The notes beneath the pieces were generated by a model. That model ran no database searches. It saw only the letters and a list, made by a program, of their open reading frames with translations, and was not told the DNA's origin. A stretch of DNA of 64,000 bases, taken from NCBI GenBank assembly GCA_963841995.1, contig CAWJEX010000017.1, positions 186,001 to 250,000 of the forward strand. Direction: 5' to 3'. This DNA is from DATDPM01 sp963841995. Its GTDB lineage: Bacteria > Pseudomonadota > Alphaproteobacteria > DATDPM01. A program made the translations under genes and the position numbers. Each line of letters begins with the position of its first letter. The first letter of the stretch is position 1. Shown here piece by piece: positions 56,792 to 64,000 of the stretch.

Positions 56792-57751
56792 ATGCCGCTA
56801 GCCGCATCCATCTCCCGCCTCAAACTCGCCATCGCCAACGCGCCGCCGACCACGAGGGGCGCTTTGTGGATGATCCTGGCCGCCGTTTTCAATGCCAGCC
56901 TCGGCGTTCTTATCCGCTACATGTCGGAGTCGCTCCACCCCTTTGAGATCGCTTTTTTCCGAAGTTTATTCGGCGTGATCGTTCTTCTGCCCTGGCTCAG
57001 CCACTCCGGGATCCCTTCGATACGATTGAAACGGGTCCGCTTGTTCCTCGTTCGCGCCGCCGTTGGCGGTGTGGCGATGCTCACTTGGTTCTACGGCCTG
57101 ACCGTCATGAAGCTGGCCGATGCAGTAGCGCTCGGCTTTACCGCTCCGTTATTCGCGACGGCGGGTGCTGCGCTGTTCCTCGGCGAAGACGTTCGGGCGC
57201 GGCGCTGGACCGCCACCATCATCGGGTTTTGCGGCGCCATGATCATCCTGCGCCCGGGAGCCGGAACTCTGACCTTTGGCGCTATCGTGGTTTTGTCGTC
57301 GGCGGCGGCCTTGGCGACAACCGGCCTGCTGGTCAAAGAGCTGTCCCGGACCGAACCCGCCAAACTCATCGTACTCTATATGGTCGTATTCATGACGCCG
57401 GTGACCCTGATCGCTTCGCTGTTCGTCTGGCGCTGGCCGACCGGAACGCAGCTCCTGTGGCTCGCCTTCCTCGCCGCGGTGGCAACGGTCGGCAATTTCG
57501 CCAACACCCGTGCGATCGCCGAAACCGACATGTCGGTGGTGACGTCTTTCGATTTCGTGCGGCTGCCGATCACGGCATTGCTCGCCTTTTTCGCATTCGG
57601 CGAGGTACCCGACAAATGGATGTGGATCGGTGCGGCGGTCATCGCGGTATCGAGTTTTTACATTGCCCATCGCGAATCGCGGCTTGACCGACTGGGCCGC
57701 AAACCGGCAAGCCAATCCCCGGAACCGCCGCCGATCGCCGGCGACGTCTGA
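56792..57751 (+). CDS. EamA/DMT-family transporter
   Basis: The product is 319 residues with two EamA repeats and about ten helices; characteristic segments are SLHPFEIAFFRSLFGVI and LADAVALGFTAPLFATAGA, and in the second repeat TDMSVVTSFDFVRLPITALL. It resembles exporters of amino acids or metabolites, but the substrate cannot be inferred. A paralogous gene follows 10 bases later. Confidence 0.88.
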   Translation: MPLAASISRLKLAIANAPPTTRGALWMILAAVFNASLGVLIRYMSESLHPFEIAFFRSLFGVIVLLPWLSHSGIPSIRLKRVRLFLVRAAVGGVAMLTWFYGLTVMKLADAVALGFTAPLFATAGAALFLGEDVRARRWTATIIGFCGAMIILRPGAGTLTFGAIVVLSSAAALATTGLLVKELSRTEPAKLIVLYMVVFMTPVTLIASLFVWRWPTGTQLLWLAFLAAVATVGNFANTRAIAETDMSVVTSFDFVRLPITALLAFFAFGEVPDKWMWIGAAVIAVSSFYIAHRESRLDRLGRKPASQSPEPPPIAGDV

Positions 57752-57761
57752 GCGGGCCGCA

Positions 57762-58712
57762 ATGGAGTTCTTCGCTCTTTACAAAATTCCTGCCGTCGAT
57801 GCCGCCTTGCGGCGATGGAATGCGGTTCCCGCCAATCTTCAGGGTGCTGCCTGGGTAACGCTGGCCGCCATCGCGTTTACGACCATGGCGGGTTTCATCA
57901 AAACCTTGGGCCTGCGTCTCGACAGTTTCGAGATTTCGTTTTTCCGCTGCATCTTCGCGCTGGCCGTGACATTTCCCTTCGCCTTGCGGGAAGGTCCGCC
58001 GGCTTTCCGTACCCAACGCTTGCCGATGCATATCGCCCGTGCCGCAACCGGCATGCTCGCCATGTTCTGCGGCTATTACGGCATCACCAAATTGCCGCTG
58101 GCGGACGCCACCACCATCGGCTTCACGCGCGCGCTGTTCATGATTCCTTTGGCGGTCATTTTTCTCGGCGAAGCCGTGCCGTTCGGCCGGTGGATCGCCA
58201 CCGCCACCGGCTTCATCGGCGTCATCGTCATGCTGCGCCCCGGCGGCGAAGGTCCGCTCTGGGCTTCGCTCGTCGCCCTTTCGGGCGCATTTTTCACCGC
58301 AGCCGGCATCGTCTTTGTGAAGAAGCTCGCCGCAACCGAACACCCGGTAACGATCCTGGTCTTTTATAATCTGGTGACGACCGTGCTCTCGCTCCCCACC
58401 ATCTTCCCGGTCTGGATCACCCCGAACTTGCGCGAATTGGTGCTGCTCGGGCTTGTGGCAGCGCTTGCCGGTATCGGCCAGTTCTGCACCATCCGGGGCT
58501 ACGCCATCGCCGAAGCTTCGGCGGTCGTCCCTTTCGGCTACGCCCGCATGATTTTGGCCGTCGCCATCGGCTTTCTATTCTGGGGCGAAATTCCCGATGC
58601 CTGGTCGCTGGCAGGTGCCGCCATTATCGTTTCCAGCACCTTGTTCATTGCCCTGCGGGAAGCCCGCCGAAGCCAGGCAACCCTGGAAGGCCACGAAAAA
58701 ACCACCATCTAA
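57762..58712 (+). CDS. EamA/DMT-family transporter (paralogue of the preceding gene)
   Basis: The product is 316 residues from MEFFALYKIPAVDAA. Two EamA repeats with FEISFFRCIFALAVTFPFAL, KLPLADATTIGFTRALFM and VVPFGYARMILAVAIGF. It matches its upstream neighbour in layout and several motifs, so the pair arose by tandem duplication and may form a heterodimer or act separately. The start is chosen after the upstream stop; the earlier open codons overlap it. Confidence 0.88.
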   Translation: MEFFALYKIPAVDAALRRWNAVPANLQGAAWVTLAAIAFTTMAGFIKTLGLRLDSFEISFFRCIFALAVTFPFALREGPPAFRTQRLPMHIARAATGMLAMFCGYYGITKLPLADATTIGFTRALFMIPLAVIFLGEAVPFGRWIATATGFIGVIVMLRPGGEGPLWASLVALSGAFFTAAGIVFVKKLAATEHPVTILVFYNLVTTVLSLPTIFPVWITPNLRELVLLGLVAALAGIGQFCTIRGYAIAEASAVVPFGYARMILAVAIGFLFWGEIPDAWSLAGAAIIVSSTLFIALREARRSQATLEGHEKTTI

Positions 58713-58752
58713 GCCTCTCCTACTCCGGCTTCGCCTCGGCTATCGTCAATCC

Positions 58753-59142
58753 ATGCTGAATTTCCCGCCGAACCTTGCCGATATCCAAGCCATCGCCGTG
58801 AAGTCTTTGGCATCTATCCCAGAGGAATTGCGCCGATTCGCCCGCGACGTGGTGGTCCGCGTCGAAGAATTTCCCGACGAGGACACGCTGGACGAGCTCG
58901 GACTCGAGAACCCGTTCGACCTCCTCGGTCTCTATCGCGGCGTTGCCCTCTCGCGCAAAAGCGTCTTTCACACGCCACACAACGTCGACATGGTGTTCCT
59001 CTATCGTCGGCCGATTCTCGATTACTGGTGCGAGAGCGGAGAAAATTTGGCCGACGTCGTGCGCCATGTGCTGATCCACGAGATCGGGCATCATTTCGGC
59101 TTTTCCGACGACGACATGGAGCGGATCGAAAATCAGACCTAG
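58753..59142 (+). CDS. Zincin-like metallopeptidase family protein
   Basis: The product is 129 residues from MLNFPPNLADIQAIAVKSL. The zinc motif HVLIHEIGHHFGFSDDDM has HEIGH and the downstream acidic residues of the minimal PF06262 zincin family. Cytoplasmic and small; the substrate is unknown. The longer open frame overlaps the transporter gene and is not used. Confidence 0.88.
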   Translation: MLNFPPNLADIQAIAVKSLASIPEELRRFARDVVVRVEEFPDEDTLDELGLENPFDLLGLYRGVALSRKSVFHTPHNVDMVFLYRRPILDYWCESGENLADVVRHVLIHEIGHHFGFSDDDMERIENQT

Positions 59143-59203
59143 CTGATTATCAGGCGCCCACGAGCCATACTACCCGGTTTATCCGGTCCGGCATGATCGA
59201 GGC

Positions 59204-59911
59204 TTACCATCTTTCTTTCAAAATACGGTCAATGAAGGCGGGTACGATATCGGTGGCCTTCCCATATATGGCCTCGCCGAAATGGCTCCGCACCAGGGAG
59301 GGTTCAAGATTGAGGTCGACGGTATGCGCTCGGTCACGAATGTCGGCGACAAATTCGGCCGCGGGATAAACCGCACCGGAGGTCCCGATTGCAACGAACA
59401 ATCCGCAACGCTCCAAGGCTTCCACGATCCCGTCCATCTCCAGGGACGTCTCCCCGAACCACACCACTTGCGACCGCAACGCCCCGGTTTTGCCGCAATC
59501 CGGACAGGAATCGTTCGAGGCCATATCGCCGCGCCATTCCCCGATCCAATCGCATTTTCCGCAGCGCGCCTTTAATATCTCGCCATGCATGTGGATAAGG
59601 TTGCGGGAGCCCGCGCGTTCGTGCAGGTTATCGACGTTTTGCGTCACGATAAGAACTTCCCCGGCGTAACGCGCTTCGTGCGCCGCCAAGGCGGCGTGGG
59701 CGGCGCTGGGCGCGACCTGGCCGGAAATCAATTGGCGGCGGCGCGCATTTTAAAAGTCATACACGCCGATGGAATCGCGGGCGAAAGCCTCCGGGCTTGC
59801 GACATCTTCGAGCCTGACCTTCGCCCAGAGGCCATCGTCGTCGCGAAAAGTATGAGGGTCGGATTCGGCGGATGTCCCCGAGCCGGTCAGAATGAGGATG
59901 CTCGACTTCAC
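59204..59911 (-). pseudogene. cobB: Sir2-family NAD-dependent deacylase CobB, with an in-frame stop
   Basis: Two stretches in the same frame are separated only by TAA near 59750: before it come KSSILILTGSGTSAESD, HTFRDDDGLW and SPEAFARD, after it NARRRQLISGQVAPSAAHAAL, VTQNVDNLHERAG, IHMHGE with the catalytic His, the zinc cysteines (CGKC, CPDC) and VVWFGE. A Tyr (TAT) is expected at the stop. The first part has also drifted: GAGISAESG of the family is now GSGTSAESD. The start is a GTG at 59911. It should no longer make an active enzyme. Confidence 0.85.
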
Positions 59912-59957
59912 GAGGCCGCCCCGGTCCCCGTTCGAAGAGCGAATGATAGCGCAGGCC

Positions 59958-60458
59958 ATGACCGAGCCTAGGGCATTCCGGGTTTTGTTCGTTTGCTTGG
60001 GGAATATCTGCCGGTCGCCCACCGCCGACGGCGTTTTTCGCAAACTCGTCTTGAGCGAGGGCCTGGAGAAGAAGATCACCTGCGATTCCGCTGGCATCAG
60101 CGACTATCACGAAGGCGATCCGGCGGATTCCCGTGCCGTCGCCGCCGCCAAACGCCGGAACATCGACATTTCCGGCCTGCGTTCGCGCCCGGTTTCGCTG
60201 GAAGATTTTCTGGTATTCGATCTGATGCTGGCCATGGATCAATATGTCTTGGACCGGCTGATTACATTGCGCCGTTCCATGGCTTCGAGCGCCCGGACCG
60301 AGACCCGACTATTCCTTGATTTCGCGCCGGAGCTGCCGCTGCGGGAAGTGCCCGACCCTTACGAGGGCGGCGACGCCGGTTTCGAACATGTCCTCGATTT
60401 GATCGAAGCCGGCACCAAGGGCCTCCTTGCCGATATTAAGAAGCGGCTTGCCGGCTGA
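59958..60458 (+). CDS. Low-molecular-weight protein-tyrosine phosphatase
   Basis: The product is 166 residues from MTEPRAFRVLFVCLG. The P-loop is CLGNICRSP, and DPYEGGDAGFEHVLDLI provides the catalytic Asp. Cytoplasmic. It diverges from the broken cobB gene. The 22 codons upstream of this start are open but lie over cobB and are not conserved. Confidence 0.92.
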   Translation: MTEPRAFRVLFVCLGNICRSPTADGVFRKLVLSEGLEKKITCDSAGISDYHEGDPADSRAVAAAKRRNIDISGLRSRPVSLEDFLVFDLMLAMDQYVLDRLITLRRSMASSARTETRLFLDFAPELPLREVPDPYEGGDAGFEHVLDLIEAGTKGLLADIKKRLAG

Positions 60459-60462
60459 TGCC

Positions 60463-61317
60463 GTGACGAGGGAGTTCTCATCCCTCATCGAACAGGCGGC
60501 GGGAGCAAAAATCCGAAACCTGTCTCGCCTGTCCGGCGGTTCCGTCGCCGAGGTATGGCGGGCCGATCTCGAGGACGGCCGCGTTTGCGTCGCCAAGCTC
60601 GGCCAGCCCGGTTCCGCGCTGCCGATCGAAGGTTGGATGCTCGATTATCTGAAGGGCCGCAGCCGGCTTCCGGTTCCCGGCGTTCTCCACGCCTCCGAAA
60701 ATCTCTTACTGCTCGATTATATCGAGTTCGGCAACCCACTCGATGCCCGCGCCCAATATCACGCCGCCGAGCTTCTTGCCGATCTTCATAGCATCACGGC
60801 ACCCCGTTTCGGGCTTGAGCGCGACACGGTGATCGGCGGCCTTCCCCAACCGAATCCCCGTTCGCCATCGTGGATCGGCTTTTTCCGCGATCAGCGCCTC
60901 TTATATATGGCGCGTTGCGCGCTCGACGAAAGAAGCCTTCCCGGCGCGCTTTTTGCCCGGATCGAAAAGCTTGCGCGAGAGCTCGATCATTTCCTGATCG
61001 AACCCGGCGCGCCGTCGCTCATTCACGGCGACATGTGGGGCGGTAATGTTCTTTGCCGGAAGGGTCGCATTGCCGGCTTCATCGATCCGGCGATCTATTA
61101 CGCCGATCCGGAAATCGAGCTGGCATTTTCGACGTTATTTTCGACTTTCGGCGATTTATTTTTTGCGCGCTATGGGGAATTGCGCCCGATCCGCCCGGGC
61201 TTTTTCGAGACTCGCCGCGATCTCTACAATCTGTATCCGCTGCTCGTGCATGTGAGATTGTTCGGCGGCGGGTACGTCGCCCAAGTCGCAAACATTTTGT
61301 CCCGTTTTGGTTTCTAG
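60463..61317 (+). CDS. Fructosamine kinase family protein
   Basis: The product is 284 residues from GTG 60463, four bases after the phosphatase stop. Aminoglycoside-kinase-like fold with RLSGGSVAEVWRADL and VCVAKLG (Lys for ATP), SLIHGDMWGGNVL with the catalytic Asp, and GFIDPAIYYADPEIELAF. It phosphorylates protein-bound ketosamines so they fall off, reversing early glycation. It probably forms an operon with the phosphatase. Confidence 0.92.
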   Translation: MTREFSSLIEQAAGAKIRNLSRLSGGSVAEVWRADLEDGRVCVAKLGQPGSALPIEGWMLDYLKGRSRLPVPGVLHASENLLLLDYIEFGNPLDARAQYHAAELLADLHSITAPRFGLERDTVIGGLPQPNPRSPSWIGFFRDQRLLYMARCALDERSLPGALFARIEKLARELDHFLIEPGAPSLIHGDMWGGNVLCRKGRIAGFIDPAIYYADPEIELAFSTLFSTFGDLFFARYGELRPIRPGFFETRRDLYNLYPLLVHVRLFGGGYVAQVANILSRFGF

Positions 61318-61676
61318 CCGCCGATGCGCTTCAAAACGTGATGACCGGAAAATAGATTGCTGTTCGAATCGCCGTCGAGCACCAACGCGTCATCCTGGAA
61401 CGAAACGCGGGCGATCTGCGGCCCGGCAAGCCCGATTATGAGGCCGCCAAATTCGACCTTGATCCGATCGTCGCTCACGAAACTGTAAACCCCAGAGAAA
61501 TTCTTGATCTCGGTTCCAAGCACTAAGGTTTTATCCGGAAAAAATTCGATGGTTTGGTCTTCGCCCAGCCGCCACTTGCCGACAATCTTTTGCTCCGGCG
61601 ATTTGGTGCAGGCAAAAAGTGCGAGCGCAACCAAAATGGCCGCGACAGCACGGATAAAGCGGGGTCGTTTAGGCAT
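61314..61676 (-). CDS. Small lipoprotein of unknown function
   Basis: About 120 residues from MPKRPRFIRA. The lipobox is ALFAC after a short hydrophobic helix. The mature part alternates as a small beta-barrel (IVGKWRLGEDQTIEFFPDK), like lipocalin-type lipoproteins. It overlaps the kinase stop by four bases on the opposite strand. Confidence 0.75.
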   Translation of the reverse strand: MPKRPRFIRAVAAILVALALFACTKSPEQKIVGKWRLGEDQTIEFFPDKTLVLGTEIKNFSGVYSFVSDDRIKVEFGGLIIGLAGPQIARVSFQDDALVLDGDSNSNLFSGHHVLKRIGG

Positions 61677-61745
61677 GGGTCCCCAAATTCTTCTTGGCCG
61701 GCTGGTCTCCCCGGCCAGCATTAACCGGCAGACGGCCCCCTAAAG

Positions 61746-62339
61746 TCAACCGCGGACATCATCTTCTTCGGGGAGCCGCGGGTCGTCTGCGGACAGCATG
61801 GGGTTCCCAAGGGGATAGATCCGTTCGGGCCTGTAGATCGGTCCGGTACGGCCGTGGAAACTGGAGAATAAAGTGAAGTGATCCACCGCAATCGGCCCGG
61901 CGCGAAAGAGATTGTGATCGGCGATGAAATCGACCACCCGGGAGGCTGGTGCGTCCTTGAGTCTCGCCAGCGTCACATGAGGCAGGAATTTGCGTTCGTC
62001 CGGCGGCAGGCCTGCACGCACCACCGCCGACTCGATCTTATCGCGAAGAAAATTGAGCGCATTCGAGCGCTGTACCCCGACATGGACCAATCTGGCGGCA
62101 CGTGCCGGTCCGAAATAGCCGATTCCTTCCAGGCGCAGTTCGAACGGCGGCGCTTCGATGGCTTCCAACGACAGATCGATATCGTGAGCCAGGCCTTCCT
62201 CGATATCGCCGATGAATTGCAGGGTGACGTGCATATTCTGCGCCTCCACCCAGCGCGCGCCCGGAATTCCGCCGGCAAGCGCCGCCAGATCGAGGCGCAC
62301 AGACTCGGGAAGCGCGACGGCAACGAACAAACGTATCAT
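61746..62339 (-). CDS. thpR: RNA 2',3'-cyclic phosphodiesterase ThpR (LigT family)
   Basis: The product is 197 residues. The two H-x-T-x motifs are NMHVTLQFIG and LPHVTLARLK, the catalytic pair of 2H phosphoesterases. The start MIRLFVAVALPESVR is canonical. It opens 2',3'-cyclic phosphates on RNA ends. The tail after PIYRPERIYPL is variable. Confidence 0.92.
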   Translation of the reverse strand: MIRLFVAVALPESVRLDLAALAGGIPGARWVEAQNMHVTLQFIGDIEEGLAHDIDLSLEAIEAPPFELRLEGIGYFGPARAARLVHVGVQRSNALNFLRDKIESAVVRAGLPPDERKFLPHVTLARLKDAPASRVVDFIADHNLFRAGPIAVDHFTLFSSFHGRTGPIYRPERIYPLGNPMLSADDPRLPEEDDVRG

Positions 62340-62377
62340 GGTGGTATCGCGAACTCGGGTGCTCGATTCGATCCTAA

Positions 62378-63412
62378 CTAGGGGCTCGGATTCGGGTCCG
62401 TAGTGTGGATTTGTTCGATCTCGGCAAGGATATCGTCAGACAAACGAAAATCGATACTGGCAATATTCTCCGCCAATTGATCAAGCGTCGTGGCGCCAAT
62501 GATGACACTGGTCATAAAGGGCCGGCTCGCCGCATAGGCGATAGCCAATTGGGCGGGGCTCATACCATGGTGTTCCGCGGCCGCGACATAGCTTTCCGTC
62601 GCCTGCTGGGCCCGGGCGGTGGTATAGCGCCGGTATTCGGGAAAGAGCGTTAGCCGCGCTCGCGCCGGCGTTGCGCCATGCAAATATTTTCCGGTCAATA
62701 CGCCAAAGCCAAGTGGCGAATAGGCGAGCAAGCCGCACGACTCGCGAATGGCAATCTCCGCCAGCCCAATTTCGAAAGTGCGGTTGAGAAGACTGTAGGG
62801 ATTTTGAATTGAAACGACGCGCGGCAGATCTTTGCTTTGCGCTAATTGCAGAAACCTCATCAGGCCCCACGGCGTTTCATTGGACACGCCGATTTGCCGG
62901 ACCTTCCCCGCCGCCACCAAATCAGCCAGAACGCCGAGGGTTTCTTCGATCGGCACCGAATCGTCGTTCGGCTTATGCACGTAACCAAGCACTCCGAAGA
63001 AATTGGTGCGGCGGTCAGGCCAGTGCAGCTGATAGAGGTCGATGTAATCGGTTTGCAGGCGCTTCAAGCTGGCGTCGATGGCAGCGGTGATATTGCCGCG
63101 GTCCAGCCTGGTGCCGCCCGGGCGCAGCCACGTGAAATCACGGCTTCGTCCGCTCACCTTGGTCGCGACAACGACCCGGTCGCGGTTGTTCCGGACCTTC
63201 ATCCAATTTCCGACGAAAGTCTCGGTGCGGCCCTGGACTTCCGCCTTCACCGGGATCGGGTACATCTCAGCGGCATCGAGGAAATTCACGCCGCATTCGA
63301 AGGCGGTATCCAACTGTTGATACGCTTCCGCCTCGCTGTTCTGCTGGCCCCAGGTCATGGTGCCAAGGCAGATCGCCGAGACTTTGACGCTTCCAAGCGC
63401 CCGGTATTCCAT
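62378..63412 (-). CDS. Aldo/keto reductase (Tas-like)
   Basis: The product is 344 residues with a (beta/alpha)8 barrel. The catalytic tetrad appears as FLDAAEMYPIP (Asp, Tyr), VVVATKVSG (Lys) and YQLHWPDR (His), and NADPH is held by SVIIGATTLDQLAEN. The inserted segment after AEMYPIP matches the Tas subgroup. Substrate unknown. Confidence 0.92.
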   Translation of the reverse strand: MEYRALGSVKVSAICLGTMTWGQQNSEAEAYQQLDTAFECGVNFLDAAEMYPIPVKAEVQGRTETFVGNWMKVRNNRDRVVVATKVSGRSRDFTWLRPGGTRLDRGNITAAIDASLKRLQTDYIDLYQLHWPDRRTNFFGVLGYVHKPNDDSVPIEETLGVLADLVAAGKVRQIGVSNETPWGLMRFLQLAQSKDLPRVVSIQNPYSLLNRTFEIGLAEIAIRESCGLLAYSPLGFGVLTGKYLHGATPARARLTLFPEYRRYTTARAQQATESYVAAAEHHGMSPAQLAIAYAASRPFMTSVIIGATTLDQLAENIASIDFRLSDDILAEIEQIHTTDPNPSP

Positions 63413-63452
63413 GGGTGTCCCTCGAGAAAATTCTTCGGGAAAGAGAAGCGTT

Positions 63453-64000
63453 CTACAGGAACACGGTCAAGATACCGGTATACCCGTAGAGACGGTTGTT
63501 GCAGATCTCGCCATTGGCCGAGAAGCCGACAAGGGGGAAAGAACCGAGTTCATCGCGAATAAGATCGAGCTCGCGTTTCCCCGGCGGAAAAATCGCGGGG
63601 CCGCGGGCGACGCATGCGACATAAACGCCGGCCTTGGGCGGCGATGAGATCCGGCGGCGAAGCTGGGACAACATATGAGTCATGTCCTCGGATGCCGCCT
63701 GCTCGCCACGGCGCACGAACATGATCTTGTCACCCATCGAGACCTTTTCACCGATGACGACGAGGCCGCGTTCGGCATCGACGCCAATGAGATTGCGCAC
63801 CAGATAATCGCCGGTATCGGAAGCGGTGACCGGCAGTGCTGCTTCGACTGATGCGATGCGCTCGGCGAAATCGTCCCCAATTTCTTCGCCGCTGTCTTGC
63901 GCCAGAACCGCCAACGCGTCCTTGCCGTCCAGTTCCGACAGCACATTGCCAAAACCGCCGGTCACCGTGTGCAACGGTCCGATGGGGCGGCAGCCCTGGG
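63453..64000 (-). CDS. FIST-domain signal protein, C-terminal part (continues beyond the window)
   Basis: The frame is open to the right edge. It gives about 182 residues of the FIST-C domain: QGCRPIGP, then GNVLSELDGKDALAVLA and DYLVRNLIGVDAERG, and the end GPAIFPPGKRELDLIRDELG with FPLVGFSANGEICNNRLYGY. FIST proteins are predicted small-ligand sensors associated with signal transduction. The N-terminal half lies outside. Confidence 0.88.
   Translation of the reverse strand, partial: QGCRPIGPLHTVTGGFGNVLSELDGKDALAVLAQDSGEEIGDDFAERIASVEAALPVTASDTGDYLVRNLIGVDAERGLVVIGEKVSMGDKIMFVRRGEQAASEDMTHMLSQLRRRISSPPKAGVYVACVARGPAIFPPGKRELDLIRDELGSFPLVGFSANGEICNNRLYGYTGILTVFL

Overview
The window reads as chromosomal DNA of a GC-rich alphaproteobacterium. 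The main evidence is gene order: a Suv3-like helicase, an S4-domain protein, ferredoxin FdxA and CarD lie together, and a DUF1223 gene and acnA sit beside a complete System I cytochrome c maturation operon (ccmABCDEFGHI). This suggests Rhodospirillales or Hyphomicrobiales; the exact genus cannot be read from the sequence.

Layout. 1-6800 is mobile-element territory. It holds a MITE-like repeat (374-647), an IS3 element whose orfB was split by an IS21 element (1283-3946), and an IS1595 element carrying a passenger membrane-protein gene (4876-6767). 6900-13000 holds an outer-membrane protein, two half-size YeeE/YedE sulfur transporters behind a near-perfect FNR-type box, a tandem universal stress protein and a P-type H+-ATPase. 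13400-19960 is a sulfur-response locus: an RND pump and its adaptor diverge from an ArsR-family repressor with the two cysteines of the BigR/SqrR persulfide sensors, followed by a DUF2892 protein and a SorAB-type sulfite dehydrogenase. 19960-22910 is a small island at tRNA-Arg(CCT). Two 186-187 bp direct repeats, each with the 3' half of the tRNA, flank only two genes, a DprA-like protein and a phosphoribosyltransferase, which is the make-up of ShosTA-type toxin-antitoxin/antiphage systems. Recombinase and transposase debris lies just outside.

22990-35800 is mostly core: PagL, proline iminopeptidase, a nuclease, a phosphoesterase, CarD, FdxA, S4 protein, helicase, Pcm, PEBP, DUF1223 and AcnA. 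A second copy of the MITE-like repeat supplies the acnA stop codon. Between acnA and ccmA is a candidate small RNA of three hairpins with C-rich loops and an intrinsic terminator. The ccm operon runs 36225-42962. A short accessory block of a lipoprotein, a broken DUF3185 gene and a DUF6134 gene is flanked by 20-26 bp direct repeats and separates ccmI from pabC-pabB. Then come a broken OprB porin, a chemoreceptor, tRNA-Ala(CGC), YggT, YggU, FolD, ArgG, RlmN, an IalB-like protein, a TrmH-type methyltransferase, two EamA transporters, a zinc metallopeptidase, a broken Sir2 gene, an LMW phosphatase, a fructosamine kinase, a lipoprotein, ThpR, an aldo/keto reductase and the end of a FIST protein.

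Several otherwise well-preserved genes are interrupted: the nuclease, helicase, rlmN and DUF3185 genes by frameshifts, and the porin and Sir2 genes by in-frame stops (DUF3185 also has one). This points either to ongoing gene decay or to uncorrected sequence errors, and the two can only be separated with the reads.
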